Below, piece after piece: positions 10,731-20,848 of a stretch of DNA of 64,000 nucleotides. The stretch is taken from positions 2,542,001-2,606,000 of the forward strand of contig OY755187.1 in assembly GCA_963576735.1 (NCBI GenBank), read 5' to 3'. The DNA comes from Bedellia somnulentella (taxonomy: Eukaryota; Arthropoda; Insecta; Lepidoptera; Bedelliidae). The notes under the pieces are model-generated. The model was not told where the DNA came from. It saw only the letters and a program-made list of their open reading frames with translations, and made no database searches. Numbering within the stretch: position 1 is the first letter of the stretch; every line of letters starts with the position of its first letter. The position numbers and the translations under genes were made by a program.

Positions 10731-10987
10731 TACATACATACATACATATACTCACGGCTATGAATCCCTTAACGGGGTAGCCAAAGCTTTGGAATGAGAA
10801 ATTCCTCAGCCACTGGACTTTGGAAGCTGACTGGGAAAAAGATGGTAATAATAAATAAATGTTTTTGGTGACGGGTCTCCAACCACCTCGCCCAAAAATC
10901 TCACTCTCTCACTTACTCTTAGTTGGCTCTTACGATCACCCACGGGTAGAAATGGGGTATTGTTATTCTAAGCCGACACTACACGGC
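10731..10987 (-). mobile_element. SINE A copy, full length
   Basis: CATACATATACTCACGGC tail to CACTACACGGC 5' end. AT-rich TAATAATAT strings on both sides look like the target duplication. Confidence 0.9.
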
Positions 10988-11011
10988 GGATAATAATAAT
11001 ATATACATACT

Positions 11012-11327
11012 AATTACGTTAACTGCAGCCGAAAGATTTAAAAAAAACCAAAATTTTTATAAGGATTTAATAAGAAAGAAATTACAATTAATTAATTATT
11101 ACAAAAATTATAACTAAGTGCTACCCGGTCGATGTTAGAACGAAGTATGAGATTCCCACGAGGCGTAGCGAAGTCGCGCTGCATGTAGATGTTGCAAGTG
11201 TGGGTGCTGACTCGACATCGGTGGCATCATGTTCGGCCGGCGCGTGTAACGCGAAGTCACGTAGCCATCTATGCGACTTATGTAGGTTGCGTAGTCATCA
11301 ATATGAATAGAGTGTGCAACCGTAATA
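11012..11327 (-). repeat. 3' LTR
   Basis: 316 bp, matches 18005-18320 base for base by eye. Preceded in sense by the polypurine tract. Confidence 0.96.
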
Positions 11328-11340
11328 CCTCCCCCTTCAG
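11328..11340 (-). other. Polypurine tract
   Basis: CTGAAGGGGGAGG in sense directly before the 3' LTR; primes plus-strand DNA synthesis in LTR elements. Confidence 0.9.
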
Positions 11341-11348
11341 TTCAGCGA

Positions 11349-12773
11349 TTATTTGAAAGATTTTGAAAATATCGCTGAAAGGTCAGAATGGTTAACCTTA
11401 ATCTCGCTGGGTTGTTCTGGTTTTCTTGAAGGTATTTCAGCATAAATTTCTGAAGGTATTTCAGCTTTTTCTCGATGTCTTCTTGCTTTAGAGTATCGAT
11501 GTAGCACCAGAGTAGTCAGAGCTACTAAAATTATTATAGTTATAATATAAAGTGGTATAGTTGTATGATAAAGGCTGCTGTTCTCTACTTGGTTTAGTAT
11601 AAGTTTCGGTTGTAGTGCTATTCTTGAGCTGAGGGATTGGAGATTCCCTAAATCCAATGAGTTTAATACTAGTGATGAGTTGTTTTCTTGAATTGATTTG
11701 AAGGGTGAGACGTTAATAATATTGACTACATGTCCTATTCTATTCTTCTACATAGAAACTTGTTTTTGAAGTGCTATGAATGGAAAGGGTGGAATAAGGA
11801 TTTCGTGGAACCTATTAGGAACAGCGGATAACCTATATAATGTGAAAGACTCAATCATGAAGATAGGAAGCTTAAATACTATAACTATATTTCTACCCTT
11901 ATAATAAGACCCCAATTTAATTAAATCATAATAAAACCTATTTTCTAGATCTAGTATTTCATCCTTAGTGTAAATATTCCTAAGTTTACCTAACATATTC
12001 TTAAGTGCTAATTTACTAATCATAGAATGAAGGCTACCCCTTGAATGAACTATGGCTAAAATATTTTCTAAGTTTTGGAGTTCGTCTGCTAAATTTTCAA
12101 TATTATCCCCTAAAATTAATAGATATTGGCCTAAATGAGCAAAGGTCACTAAGTCATTATTAGTGACAGAGTATTTTTGAATTAAGTTATTAACAATAAT
12201 TGTCATGTTATTTTGATTTTCTACTAGGTTTGTTAATATTTTTGTGTGGCGGGACATCCATTCCTTTGATAAACTTATGTGATCGTTAAATTCCGTTTGA
12301 ATTTTATTGTCATTATTTTCCAAAATTTTAATGGCATTTTCATATCTAATTGCGTCCTTATAGTCTAAGTTTCCAGAAATGCTTTTAATAATGCTCCCTA
12401 AACCATCTACGAGACCTCTTTTTACCCGATCTGGCTCGAAAGTCTGTAAAATTTCCTGAACATGGATTATTTTTTTCAGTAAAAAGGTAATATGTGGATC
12501 AAATAAAGATGATGAACAATTATTCAACTGTGGTCTTATCTCATGTAATTTTATAACTAAGGATTCTATTTCTATTTCTATATGCTTAAGGTCTACATAT
12601 TGGATAAAGGAGTGGTAGTGCGAAATTATTTTAGTGGGTCCGAGTTTAAAAGGAATGATTCCTAAGCCGTTATCCAAAGGTTCAAGTGTTAGCTCCTGAG
12701 CGCGCATCATCCGGTAGAGTATCAAATGAAGAATCAGGTGAATTCTGTAACAATTGGTTACTATTAGGGACAC
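11349..12773 (-). pseudogene. env: env (F-protein-like) frame with one in-frame stop
   Basis: One frame of 475 codons from the ATG at 12773 to a stop at 11349, broken by TAG at 11750-11748 after residue 341. N-terminus hydrophobic (residues ~10-22, possible signal). A furin-type RVKR site at 116-119 is followed by a Gly-rich hydrophobic fusion-peptide-like segment, as in baculovirus F and errantivirus envelope proteins. The transmembrane segment (LYIITIIILVALTTLVL) and basic tail lie after the TAG, so the truncated product would lack a membrane anchor. No initiator ATG begins the downstream part; its open stretch starts right after the TAG. Whether the TAG is a mutation, an assembly error or is bypassed cannot be told here. 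Confidence 0.88.
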
Positions 12774-15700
12774 GCTTTAATCGTGACTTTGCAACAGGAC
12801 CTTTTTTCTTTTTTGTGTAAATGTGCACAGGAAGATCAGCAAGGACATTATCCTTAGTATAGCGAGGTGCTAATTTTTTCCTATTCGCAAGGGGATTTTT
12901 TACAAATACTTGTTGGTTCGGTATATATTCCTGTTCGTTTTCTCTATCTTTATTCCTACTTTCAATCAGTACGGTGCGGTTATGTAGTGAGGATTCGTTA
13001 ATAGTATTATAAACTAACTTCATTTTCTGCTTGTGTTCTTGTAAGTATTGTTGTAATAAATGCTGGTTTATATCTATATCTAATGGGCTACGAGGGTCGA
13101 AATGACCAGTGATTAATTCTATTGGGCGACATTTAGTAAAACTATGTATTGAATAATTATAACCTAGTATAGCGTAGGGCAATAAAGTAATAGCTGGCTC
13201 TTTAGGGCGTTCTAACTTGAGGATTCTTAAATGTTCTAGAATTGTAGAATGGAATCTCTCTATCATACCATTATCGTTAGGTGTGTGTGCTAAAATTTTG
13301 TGGTGATCTATTTTGTGAAGCTTAGTAAACTCAGAAAATAATTGGTTTGAGAATTCAGGGCCTTGATCTGAAACTAATCTTAAAGGTACTCCGTGATGAT
13401 TAAAAAAATTCATTAACGATTGGATAACACTGAGTGCTGTAGCATCTTTTAATAAATATGCTTGAGCATATTTTGAAAAAGCATCTATGATTGTTAAGTA
13501 CTTTTCGTTTTCAACTGTAAAAAGATCGATATGGGCTACTTCTAATGGTTTCGATGGTGGCGGTACTATACAAAATTTTTGTTTAATTGGATTACGATCA
13601 TACTTAGCTTGTCCACAGATATGACAATCGTTAATGTACTTAGTAATGTGTTCCTTCATTTTTGGCCAATAATACAGTCTTACTAATGATTGATAACACT
13701 CATTAATGCCGCGGTGGTTCGTTTTGCCTTCGTGATATTTCTGAATGATTTCCTGTTGTTTTAAATATTCCTTGATATTTTCTACTTCTGTTTTTGCGAG
13801 AGTTAAATTCATGGTAGAACTTTGAAATTTTTCTTGTATGATGGGAATTATTCTGTACATTGCTAGGGGAGGAAAAATCATTATGGCAGTTTTTACTTTA
13901 GGATTTACATATTCTTTTATAGCGCTAACAAGATCGGATTCTAAGTTACTTTCTGATAATTGAATTGAAGTTCTTGTGTGGGTTTCAAATGGTTTTGATA
14001 CAACTGGCCGGCGTTTAATATCGCCAACAATAGTAAAAACTATTTGCCTGCTAAATTTATTTAAGGGAAAATCGCTTATGGGTACTTCTAATATGGGGTT
14101 TTCGGCGCTGGTATGAACAGTTGCGGTAGTGGATCTATTGTCTGAGAAATCTTTTTCTGTTGGATTGACTATCAATGAGCTAACTTCCTCGTTGTGAATT
14201 TCTATCCGGGATAGTGCGTCAGCATTTTTATTATGTTTACCCTGCTTATAAATGACAGTAAAAGTGTATTCACTTAGTTTGAGTCTCCAGCGGGTCAATC
14301 TAGAATTTGGTTCTTTGAGACTCATAACCCACTGCAAGGGCTTATGGTCAGTAACAATTTTGAAATTACGTCCAAATAAATATGGTCGAAAATACTTGGT
14401 GGCCCATACTATCGCTAAAAGTTCTTTTTCTATTGTACTGTAATTACACTCACTGTCGTTTAATGTTCTAGAGGCGAAGCACACAGGCTTATCTGATCCT
14501 ATAGTACCTTGGGAGAGAATGGCTCCTATGGCCACGTTTGAGGCGTCGGTTGTGAGAATGAATTCTTTACTAAAATCTGGGTACTGTAGGATGGGGTCAT
14601 TGGTTAGCAGAGACTTACATTTTTCGAAGCAAGTTTTATACTCGGAAGTTAATGTTATTTTTCTACCTTTCTTGAGGCATGAAGTTAGAGGTTTCGTTAC
14701 TCGGGCAAAGTCAGGAATAAATTTTCTATAATAGCCTAATAGGCCTAAGAATTGCTTAATTTGTTTAGGGGTTTGAGGTATGGGGTAATTCTGAATCGCT
14801 GATATTTTATCTGGATTGGGTTTTATGCCATCTTTACTTATAATATGTCCTAAATATGCAGTTTCTAACTTTAAAAACTCCGATTTATCCATCTGTATCT
14901 TAAAATTCGATTCTCTCAATTTTTGGAAAACTTTTTCTAAATTAATTATGTGCTCCTGAAGGGAGGTACTAAACACTATAATATCATCTAAATACACAAG
15001 GCAAACTGTATTCTGTAAATCTTTTAAAACATTATCCATCACCCTCTGAAAAGTTGAAGGTGAATTTTTTAGGCCCATGGGCATTCGGAGGAATTCAAAA
15101 TGCCCGTTTTCGACATTAAAAGCAGTCTTTGATATGTCTGCACTGCTCATTTCTATTTGATAAAATCCACTCGCTAAATCGAGAGTTGTGAAATAATGAC
15201 AATTACCTAACTTATCTAAAACATCAGCAATATTTGGGATCGGGTATTTATCGTCAATGGTTTTCTCATTTAATTTCCTAAAGTCCACCACTAGTCGCCA
15301 TTTTACCTTACCAGAAGCATCGGCTTTTTTAGGCACGATCCAGATTGGAGAACTCCAGGCTGACTCGGAGGGACGGATAATTCCCTGCTCTAACATTTTA
15401 CTAATTTGTTGCCTTACTTCATCTCTATGAATAAACGGATAACGATAACTTTTAGTGTAAACAGGAATTTCGTCTGTCGTTCGGATATGATGCTGAATTT
15501 TATTTGTGAATGTTAAGGGTTCCCCTTCAATATAAAATACATCTGCATATTGAGAACAGAGATTTCTTAAATTTTGGCACTCTTCAGGGTTGAGATGGTC
15601 GGTTCGTAAACGCGACAAAACCTCTTTAACCCGAGTCTGAGACTGTATAGGAAAAGAACACGTATTGTTATGTATCTCGGCTGTAATTGGCTGATTAATC

Positions 15701-16338
15701 GAGAAAATAATGTCATATGGTGATAAATTCGTAACTTCTACTATCCCACGGTTACGGCAAACGCGAGTTAAGCAATTACTTATTATACAATTACAAACTA
15801 TTTGCTCCGGAATAAAAACGTCCCCATCTTCCGAGAGGATCGGCAGATTAACAATTTTGGAAGTGTTTGAAGGAATCAAATCCTCAAATAAATTCGCATT
15901 TTCTGAGTTAAACATAAGAATATTATTGACAGCACCAGAAGTCATTAGTATTTTATCTTTTAAATCAATTTTCGCGCCCCATTTTTCTAATAGGTCAAGT
16001 CCTATAAGGCCATCAAAATAGTTATGGAATTTATATACGAATAATTTAATATTTTCTGAGTTATTAAACTCAGAGAAACATGGTATAGTTATGGAATAAT
16101 TTTCTCGAGTGGTTGCATGAACATTAGTAATTTCAAATGGATCTATATTTAATGGTATATGAGAATAATAAGTTTCCACTATTCTGGGATCTATAAATGA
16201 CTGATTGGCACCGGTATCTATGAGTAACTTTAAAGGGGGTTCACTTATTTGAATATATGGTAATTGCCTTTGACTCTGAACATTTATCTCTATCCTAAGT
16301 TTTTGGAGGGCTCTATCTTCGAAAAATCCTGTTCGGAG
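12682..16338 (-). CDS. pol: pol: protease, reverse transcriptase, RNase H, integrase
   Basis: The open frame runs from 16338; its first ATG (16179) is downstream of the protease site, so expression should be by -1 frameshift from gag. Protease: LLIDTGAN with DTGA at 16218-16207. Counting from the ATG: RT with YLDD at residues 396-399; RNase H with TTDASNVAIGA and TDHKPLQW; integrase with an H-H-C-C zinc domain (HRGINE...CHICGQ) and catalytic D885, D938, E974, i.e. exactly 35 residues between the last two. Family knowledge: PR cleaves the polyprotein, RT/RNase H makes cDNA, IN inserts it. No stop or frameshift found. The 3' end overlaps env by 92 nt. Confidence 0.96.
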   Translation of the reverse strand, partial: LRTGFFEDRALQKLRIEINVQSQRQLPYIQISEPPLKLLIDTGANQSFIDPRIVETYYSHIPLNIDPFEITNVHATTRENYSITIPCFSEFNNSENIKLFVYKFHNYFDGLIGLDLLEKWGAKIDLKDKILMTSGAVNNILMFNSENANLFEDLIPSNTSKIVNLPILSEDGDVFIPEQIVCNCIISNCLTRVCRNRGIVEVTNLSPYDIIFSINQPITAEIHNNTCSFPIQSQTRVKEVLSRLRTDHLNPEECQNLRNLCSQYADVFYIEGEPLTFTNKIQHHIRTTDEIPVYTKSYRYPFIHRDEVRQQISKMLEQGIIRPSESAWSSPIWIVPKKADASGKVKWRLVVDFRKLNEKTIDDKYPIPNIADVLDKLGNCHYFTTLDLASGFYQIEMSSADISKTAFNVENGHFEFLRMPMGLKNSPSTFQRVMDNVLKDLQNTVCLVYLDDIIVFSTSLQEHIINLEKVFQKLRESNFKIQMDKSEFLKLETAYLGHIISKDGIKPNPDKISAIQNYPIPQTPKQIKQFLGLLGYYRKFIPDFARVTKPLTSCLKKGRKITLTSEYKTCFEKCKSLLTNDPILQYPDFSKEFILTTDASNVAIGAILSQGTIGSDKPVCFASRTLNDSECNYSTIEKELLAIVWATKYFRPYLFGRNFKIVTDHKPLQWVMSLKEPNSRLTRWRLKLSEYTFTVIYKQGKHNKNADALSRIEIHNEEVSSLIVNPTEKDFSDNRSTTATVHTSAENPILEVPISDFPLNKFSRQIVFTIVGDIKRRPVVSKPFETHTRTSIQLSESNLESDLVSAIKEYVNPKVKTAIMIFPPLAMYRIIPIIQEKFQSSTMNLTLAKTEVENIKEYLKQQEIIQKYHEGKTNHRGINECYQSLVRLYYWPKMKEHITKYINDCHICGQAKYDRNPIKQKFCIVPPPSKPLEVAHIDLFTVENEKYLTIIDAFSKYAQAYLLKDATALSVIQSLMNFFNHHGVPLRLVSDQGPEFSNQLFSEFTKLHKIDHHKILAHTPNDNGMIERFHSTILEHLRILKLERPKEPAITLLPYAILGYNYSIHSFTKCRPIELITGHFDPRSPLDIDINQHLLQQYLQEHKQKMKLVYNTINESSLHNRTVLIESRNKDRENEQEYIPNQQVFVKNPLANRKKLAPRYTKDNVLADLPVHIYTKKKKGPVAKSRLKRVPNSNQLLQNSPDSSFDTLPDDARSGANT

Positions 16339-17798
16339 TCATTGGGTGAAATGGGAGGTTCCACAGGAATAGCTTGAGATTCCTGAGAGCTGTTATCGAA
16401 GTAATATTGTTCACACGATTGTTGGCTATTTAGCGGTTCGTTATAATTATAAGGCACATGTTCATATAGGGCGTTGTTTGGGGGGTTATAATAAAAATCT
16501 GAATAGTCATAACATTCGGATTGATAAAAATTCTCAGGCATATAACATTCATTCATATTAATTTCTCTAGCCTTATGAAAATAATTATTAGGTGGTGGGT
16601 TCCCTGACATCATGTAATTATGGCCTGACATCCCTGGTTGGGGCAGAGGGCGAGTTTGATAGTGGCTAACACCACTCATTGGTTTCGGTCCTGAATTATA
16701 GTTAGGGTTTCTTGGAGCTAATTTAAAAACATTGGACTGAGGATTATAATTCGGAGGGCGAGCAGCAAACATTTGCTGGGTCCTAGAGGGGCCATGAAAC
16801 TTAAACTGAGGCTGTGCCTGATTAAAATTCGGTCTCCACATTGGTTGGGTTTTCATATGAGCTTGTGGCAAACCGAAGTTCATGTTTCCACGAGAAGGTC
16901 CTGGCATATTGAAAGGTTTTGGAAGTATCATAGAAGGTTGAGAGTTATTTCCGTAGAAGAAATTAGGAACACGGTTAGATTGAATATTAGATTTACTGCT
17001 TGAAAAATTATCATTACGGTTTTGCAAATATAAAGTGTTTAATTCCTCATGAACAAATTCTAATGCTTTTTCTATTGTTTCGGGTCTCATACATCTGATT
17101 CGAGAACCCAATGGGTCCTTAAGACCACGAACAAATGCCTGTAATGTTAATTTTTTATAAAGATCGCGTTTTGACTGTATAGTTGTGTCCACGGATTCAT
17201 GCAAAGAGACATAAGTCATAACTGTACTAAATAAGTTTTGACACTTCTCATAAAACTCCTGTGGAGTGAGAGGTCCTTGAGATAAAAGAGCCAAATCGTT
17301 ATAAAGAGAAGTCTCATCCCTTTGGTCGGCAAAATTATTAATTAGTGAATTACGAATACCTTCCCAGGTATCTGGTATTCCGTTCGAGTTTATCAAACGA
17401 GCGGCGGGTCCTGATATTTTATTAAGGATCCCATTTAATAACATGCATTTACTAAATTCATTATCCTGTTCGGCATTAACAAATTGAGAAACTAATTGAT
17501 CAGTTAGTCTAATGAAACGAGTTAAAACGTTCGGATTCCCATCAAACTCGGGAAGCAAACGCAACGCCTTCGTTATGATATCTAAATTCTCCATCTTACT
17601 ATACAATACTCTTTGCTCAGTTAAATCTGAACTATCGAAACTATTAACTAAACTATCAGAATCTTTATCTATATCCCTATTTCTATCTTGTAAATCAGAT
17701 CTTATTTTAGACCTTGAGTCACAAATCTTAGAAGTAAACTTAGGATGAAAAATCTTGGAAATTGGGAAAGAACAGTAACAAGGAAATCGCAACTTCAA
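16290..17798 (-). CDS. gag: gag
   Basis: 502-codon frame. The likely initiator is the methionine at residue 69 (17594, MENLDIITKALRLLPEF), because errantivirus Gag typically starts with such a segment and the preceding 68 residues look like leader read-through. The central part (residues ~85-270) is the helical Gag core, and the C-terminal part is rich in Pro, Asn and Tyr. No CCHC knuckle, as usual in this group. Gag packages element RNA into particles in the cytoplasm. The frame ends at 16290 and overlaps the pol frame by 49 nt, pol being in the -1 frame. Confidence 0.93.
   Translation of the reverse strand: MKLRFPCYCSFPISKIFHPKFTSKICDSRSKIRSDLQDRNRDIDKDSDSLVNSFDSSDLTEQRVLYSKMENLDIITKALRLLPEFDGNPNVLTRFIRLTDQLVSQFVNAEQDNEFSKCMLLNGILNKISGPAARLINSNGIPDTWEGIRNSLINNFADQRDETSLYNDLALLSQGPLTPQEFYEKCQNLFSTVMTYVSLHESVDTTIQSKRDLYKKLTLQAFVRGLKDPLGSRIRCMRPETIEKALEFVHEELNTLYLQNRNDNFSSSKSNIQSNRVPNFFYGNNSQPSMILPKPFNMPGPSRGNMNFGLPQAHMKTQPMWRPNFNQAQPQFKFHGPSRTQQMFAARPPNYNPQSNVFKLAPRNPNYNSGPKPMSGVSHYQTRPLPQPGMSGHNYMMSGNPPPNNYFHKAREINMNECYMPENFYQSECYDYSDFYYNPPNNALYEHVPYNYNEPLNSQQSCEQYYFDNSSQESQAIPVEPPISPNDSEQDFSKIEPSKNLG
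16299..16305 (-). promoter_or_regulatory. Candidate -1 ribosomal frameshift site
   Basis: C AAA AAC in gag reading frame, six codons before the position where the overlap closes. The Y-YYZ half (AAAAAC) is standard; the first base C departs from the canonical X XXY YYZ. It is the only good candidate in the 49-nt overlap. Inference from sequence only. Confidence 0.5.
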
Positions 17799-17987
17799 AA
17801 CAGTTCTAAAGTACTCACATATTCATTCTGGCTTTCTGATGTATCGATGTCTGGATACTCCTTCCGGCGGCAGGTCGTGAAGATTCTAGAATACTCAGCA
17901 GCGGTGCTAAGAAGTCACCCGGGCGACTCGCGAGCGCGATTAACTCGATATTAGAGCAATTTACGGGGCCCGCAATCGACCGTGAGT
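17799..17987 (-). other. Untranslated leader of the LTR element
   Basis: Between PBS and the gag frame; GC-richer than the element body. No separate feature recognised. Confidence 0.5.
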
Positions 17988-18005
17988 ATCCTACCGGCTG
18001 CGCCA
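17988..18005 (-). other. Primer binding site, tRNA-Ser type
   Basis: In sense TGGCGCAGCCGGTAGGAT, starting at the last base of the 5' LTR. It is complementary to the 3' end (with CCA) of a serine tRNA, the primer also used by the 17.6/297 group in Drosophila. Confidence 0.85.
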
Positions 18006-18320
18006 ATTACGTTAACTGCAGCCGAAAGATTTAAAAAAAACCAAAATTTTTATAAGGATTTAATAAGAAAGAAATTACAATTAATTAATTATTACAAAAA
18101 TTATAACTAAGTGCTACCCGGTCGATGTTAGAACGAAGTATGAGATTCCCACGAGGCGTAGCGAAGTCGCGCTGCATGTAGATGTTGCAAGTGTGGGTGC
18201 TGACTCGACATCGGTGGCATCATGTTCGGCCGGCGCGTGTAACGCGAAGTCACGTAGCCATCTATGCGACTTATGTAGGTTGCGTAGTCATCAATATGAA
18301 TAGAGTGTGCAACCGTAATA
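18005..18320 (-). repeat. 5' LTR
   Basis: 316 bp. Should hold the promoter. In element sense it contains an AT-rich R/U5-side segment with TTATTAAATCC (possible poly(A) signal) before the GTAATT end. Confidence 0.96.
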
Positions 18321-18324
18321 TACT

Positions 18325-18495
18325 TGCTAGTAATCACTGCCATAACTCCCAAAGAGGGGTCACCAAAGCTTCAGAGCTTTAAAATCTTCAGACAGATTTG
18401 GAAGTTGACAGGGGTCAAGATGGTAGAAATAAAGTATCGTTGGTGATGGGTTTCCAATACCCTTAGTCGCCTCTTACGACACCCGCGGAACGCAA
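18325..18495 (-). mobile_element. SINE A copy interrupted by the LTR element
   Basis: Begins ACTGCCATAACTCCCAAAG and runs to the CGCCTCTTACGACACC region; 5' end truncated. Its tail (AATATATACATAC) lies left of the LTR element at ~10990-11011, so the errantivirus inserted at TACT within this SINE's 3' end. Confidence 0.75.
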
Positions 18496-18852
18496 CAAAT
18501 AAAAAAAAATCGACTAGTTAAAAAACCATAGTAATACTAGTAACGCTATAGGTACTTGGTCAAAAACTAATATGTTAAAAAATAGCATACTAAATCTATG
18601 GTTAAAAAGCAAGAACTTTAGTGGCAAAGCTAGCAAAGAGGTCGGCTACTCGATCTTGCTCCGACTGACAGAATGACGCCACAGATAAGCGCTCGCTGGT
18701 AGATCGGCACACAGATTACCGCGCGTAGATATTGCCGACTCATATGGGAAATCAAAATGGCTGACTTATTGAATGAATATCTATAATATGGAAACTTGGA
18801 TGTAGACTAAGAATAATACAAGGTTATGCTTATTTCAGTTGCGATTCACGTA
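18496..18852. other. Unassigned DNA
   Basis: Unique-looking AT-rich sequence; no frame or repeat recognised. Confidence 0.4.
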
Positions 18853-19030
18853 CTTACATAAATACATATACTCACACCGTTACTTCCAATGGAGTAGGCA
18901 GAGACTATCGATCGCCACTTTGTATGATCTTGGCGAACCTCTTGAGCTTTGTCGACAAAGCAAGCAAATCATCAATCTTTTCATACATGCTCTTTTATTC
19001 TTTATACTTCGGACACCTGCCTTTTTGAAA
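18853..19030 (-). mobile_element. RTE LINE 3' end, 5'-truncated
   Basis: Minus-strand 3' end of the RTE reverse transcriptase frame (codons of MKR..., CxDRxKWRS...SAYP region, diverged) followed by GTGAGTATATG-type tail. Confidence 0.8.
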
Positions 19031-19381
19031 GTTCGCGTATTTATGCACTCTTATCACTACTATAATGTAATAAAAAGCGAGCTAGAATTTTTGACCATTG
19101 ATGTACTAGATTGCATATTTCTCCTAAAGGCTAACGAGAACCTAATGTGGCTGTCATAATGTTTAGTATTTTCTAAGACTTTCGCGATTGCTCATTTCAA
19201 TTAAAACAACCTACTGTTTTTTTGGATATTTAATCGCGTGTTTTTAAATCGTTACATGGGTTTTTAAAGCCCGACGTTTCAGGAACTTTTCAGTTATCAT
19301 GGTCACGGCCATGTTGTTGAAACTAATTCTTTTTGATGGTTTTTATCCAAATGTAAGTACTTTATAAATTTTGTTCACAGC

Positions 19382-19528
19382 GTACATATATACATATTAC
19401 TCACGCCATTAGTTCCCGTTAGGGTAGGCAGAGACAATCGATCGCTACTTTGTACAATCTCGGCAAACCTCACTAGATTTTTCCTACATGCCCTTCTATT
19501 CTTCATACTTCGAACACCTGCCTTTTTT
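19382..19528 (-). mobile_element. RTE LINE 3' end, 5'-truncated
   Basis: Same 3' terminal segment as 29584-29916, TATATGTATA-type tail; several substitutions. Confidence 0.8.
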
Positions 19529-19925
19529 AGAACTTTTTCCTTTATTTGTTCAAATACTTTCCTTTATTATTTCAAGTATCAGAAGGGGATACAAACTTTA
19601 CACTTTTAAAAAATGTGTTTTTAGATATTTGAGAAACATCAATGCTTTTTTTAAGCGCATAACTATAATCACCCCAGACATACAGAAGCGGTTTATAGAA
19701 GATCAGGCCCCTATTTCACCAACATGACAATTGTCGGCTGAAATATATGTCAGTGACAGGGGACAACTGAAAAGTTTGAAAAACATTTCGTAAAGAAATA
19801 CTTCTAAACAGGACAGGCGAAGCTACAATTGTCGATAACTTAAACTAACGACAATTATGTTGCGAAGCATGGATAATCATTCTAACTCGACATATTTTTA
19901 GATTTTTCGGAAATTAACTAGCGTT

Positions 19926-20430
19926 ACAATTCGGTATGCAAAGTTTTTTTTTGGTATTTATTAAATATTTTTATTCGATAGCAAACACGAAAATAAAAGA
20001 CTAATTTAAATATTTTTCATTTAAAATGAGTTATTGCAAAGTTATGATTTTTTAAAGATTTTTTAACTTTTGTACTTAATGACGTCATCGATAGAAAATA
20101 TCACGTACCTAGCAACATGCAAATAAAGCGACATGTTTAGTAAAAATGTTGCTGATTGCAAAACATTTCACGAATTAGTGATCTCAAATGAAATTATTAC
20201 GATATTGTACTAAACAGACCTATGATTTTCGATATTTTATTAATAAACTGCAAAAACGAATGTCTTTGAAATAACGCTGAAGGTCAAATACTGTTACAGT
20301 TTTTTGTTGAAATAACGGTCATCTTAGCTTTGTTCGATTTATTTTCAAGAAAATATGTTCAAACAACATAATATCTCGAAATGGTTTCGTAATCAACATA
20401 ACTTTTGTAAAACTTTGCATACCGAATTGT
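19926..20430. mobile_element. ~505-bp MITE nested in the Harbinger element
   Basis: TIR ACAATTCGGTATGCAAAGTT at the left end and its complement at 20409-20430; CGTT flanks both ends (4-bp duplication). AT-rich, no frame. Confidence 0.75.
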
Positions 20431-20449
20431 CGTTTCTTTTAGTTACAAA

Positions 20450-20683
20450 ATGGCGGTCCGCGAAAACAGAAGTAGTGGCATTGATAGTGATTTAGATGAA
20501 TTTGTACATGGGATAGTGTATAGAGACCGAATCAATTTCTCCTTCGACATAACTGAGTTTGCGTTTAAGGAAAAATTTTGGATAAGCAAAACCAGTGTCA
20601 AATATTTAATAAATGATATCGGAGCAGATAAAGTTTTTCTTGAAAATTGTCTGACTTGTCAGAGTGGTAAAATAGGGGTCTGA
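20450..20683 (+). pseudogene. Harbinger transposase N-terminal fragment
   Basis: 77-codon frame starting MAVRENRSSGID. The segment EFAFKEKFWISKTSVKYLINDIG fits the F-x-x-x-F-x-(I/L)SKxxVxYL(I/L)xxI helix near the N-terminus of PIF/Harbinger (HARBI1-like) nucleases. The frame then runs straight into the element's own right TIR, so the catalytic DDE region has been lost by internal deletion. Confidence 0.6.
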
Positions 20684-20848
20684 ATCTTTCCATCTAGTTT
20701 TATTTCTAAAGCTAAATAAAAATAAATAAAAATCAGCGTGGTTCTCAATACAAATAATAATAATGTACCTAATCAAGGTTGAAAACAATGAGCAAATATT
20801 TGTTAAATAAATCATTTTTCTCCATTAACATAAATATAAGATAAAGGC

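Larger units (their letters stand above)
11012..18320 (-). mobile_element. Complete errantivirus-like (gypsy) LTR retrotransposon
   Basis: 7309-bp element on the minus strand bounded by two 316-bp LTRs with no difference that I can see, and by the 4-bp target duplication TACT (11008-11011, 18321-18324). LTRs begin TATTAC and end GTAATT in element sense. Order in sense: LTR, tRNA-Ser PBS, gag, pol (protease, RT, RNase H, integrase), env-like frame, polypurine tract, LTR. Identical LTRs mean a recent insertion. An env of the baculovirus-F type with gag lacking zinc knuckles is the errantivirus pattern. The only lesion seen is one in-frame stop in env. Confidence 0.96.
19706..20684 (+). mobile_element. 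Non-autonomous PIF/Harbinger element
   Basis: Left end GGCCCCTATTTCACCAACATG (19706) and right end complementary to it (GGTAAAATAGGGGTC, ending ~20684) form the imperfect TIR. This TIR type plus the transposase N-terminal fragment inside point to PIF/Harbinger. A clear 3-bp duplication is not visible. Carries a nested MITE. Confidence 0.65.

Noticed and set aside
11748..12773. Integrated baculovirus F gene
   Set aside because: It sits between pol and the 3' LTR of an errantivirus-like element, the usual place of env.
14252..17003. Plus-strand frames within 14252-17003
   Set aside because: Shadows of the minus-strand pol and gag genes.
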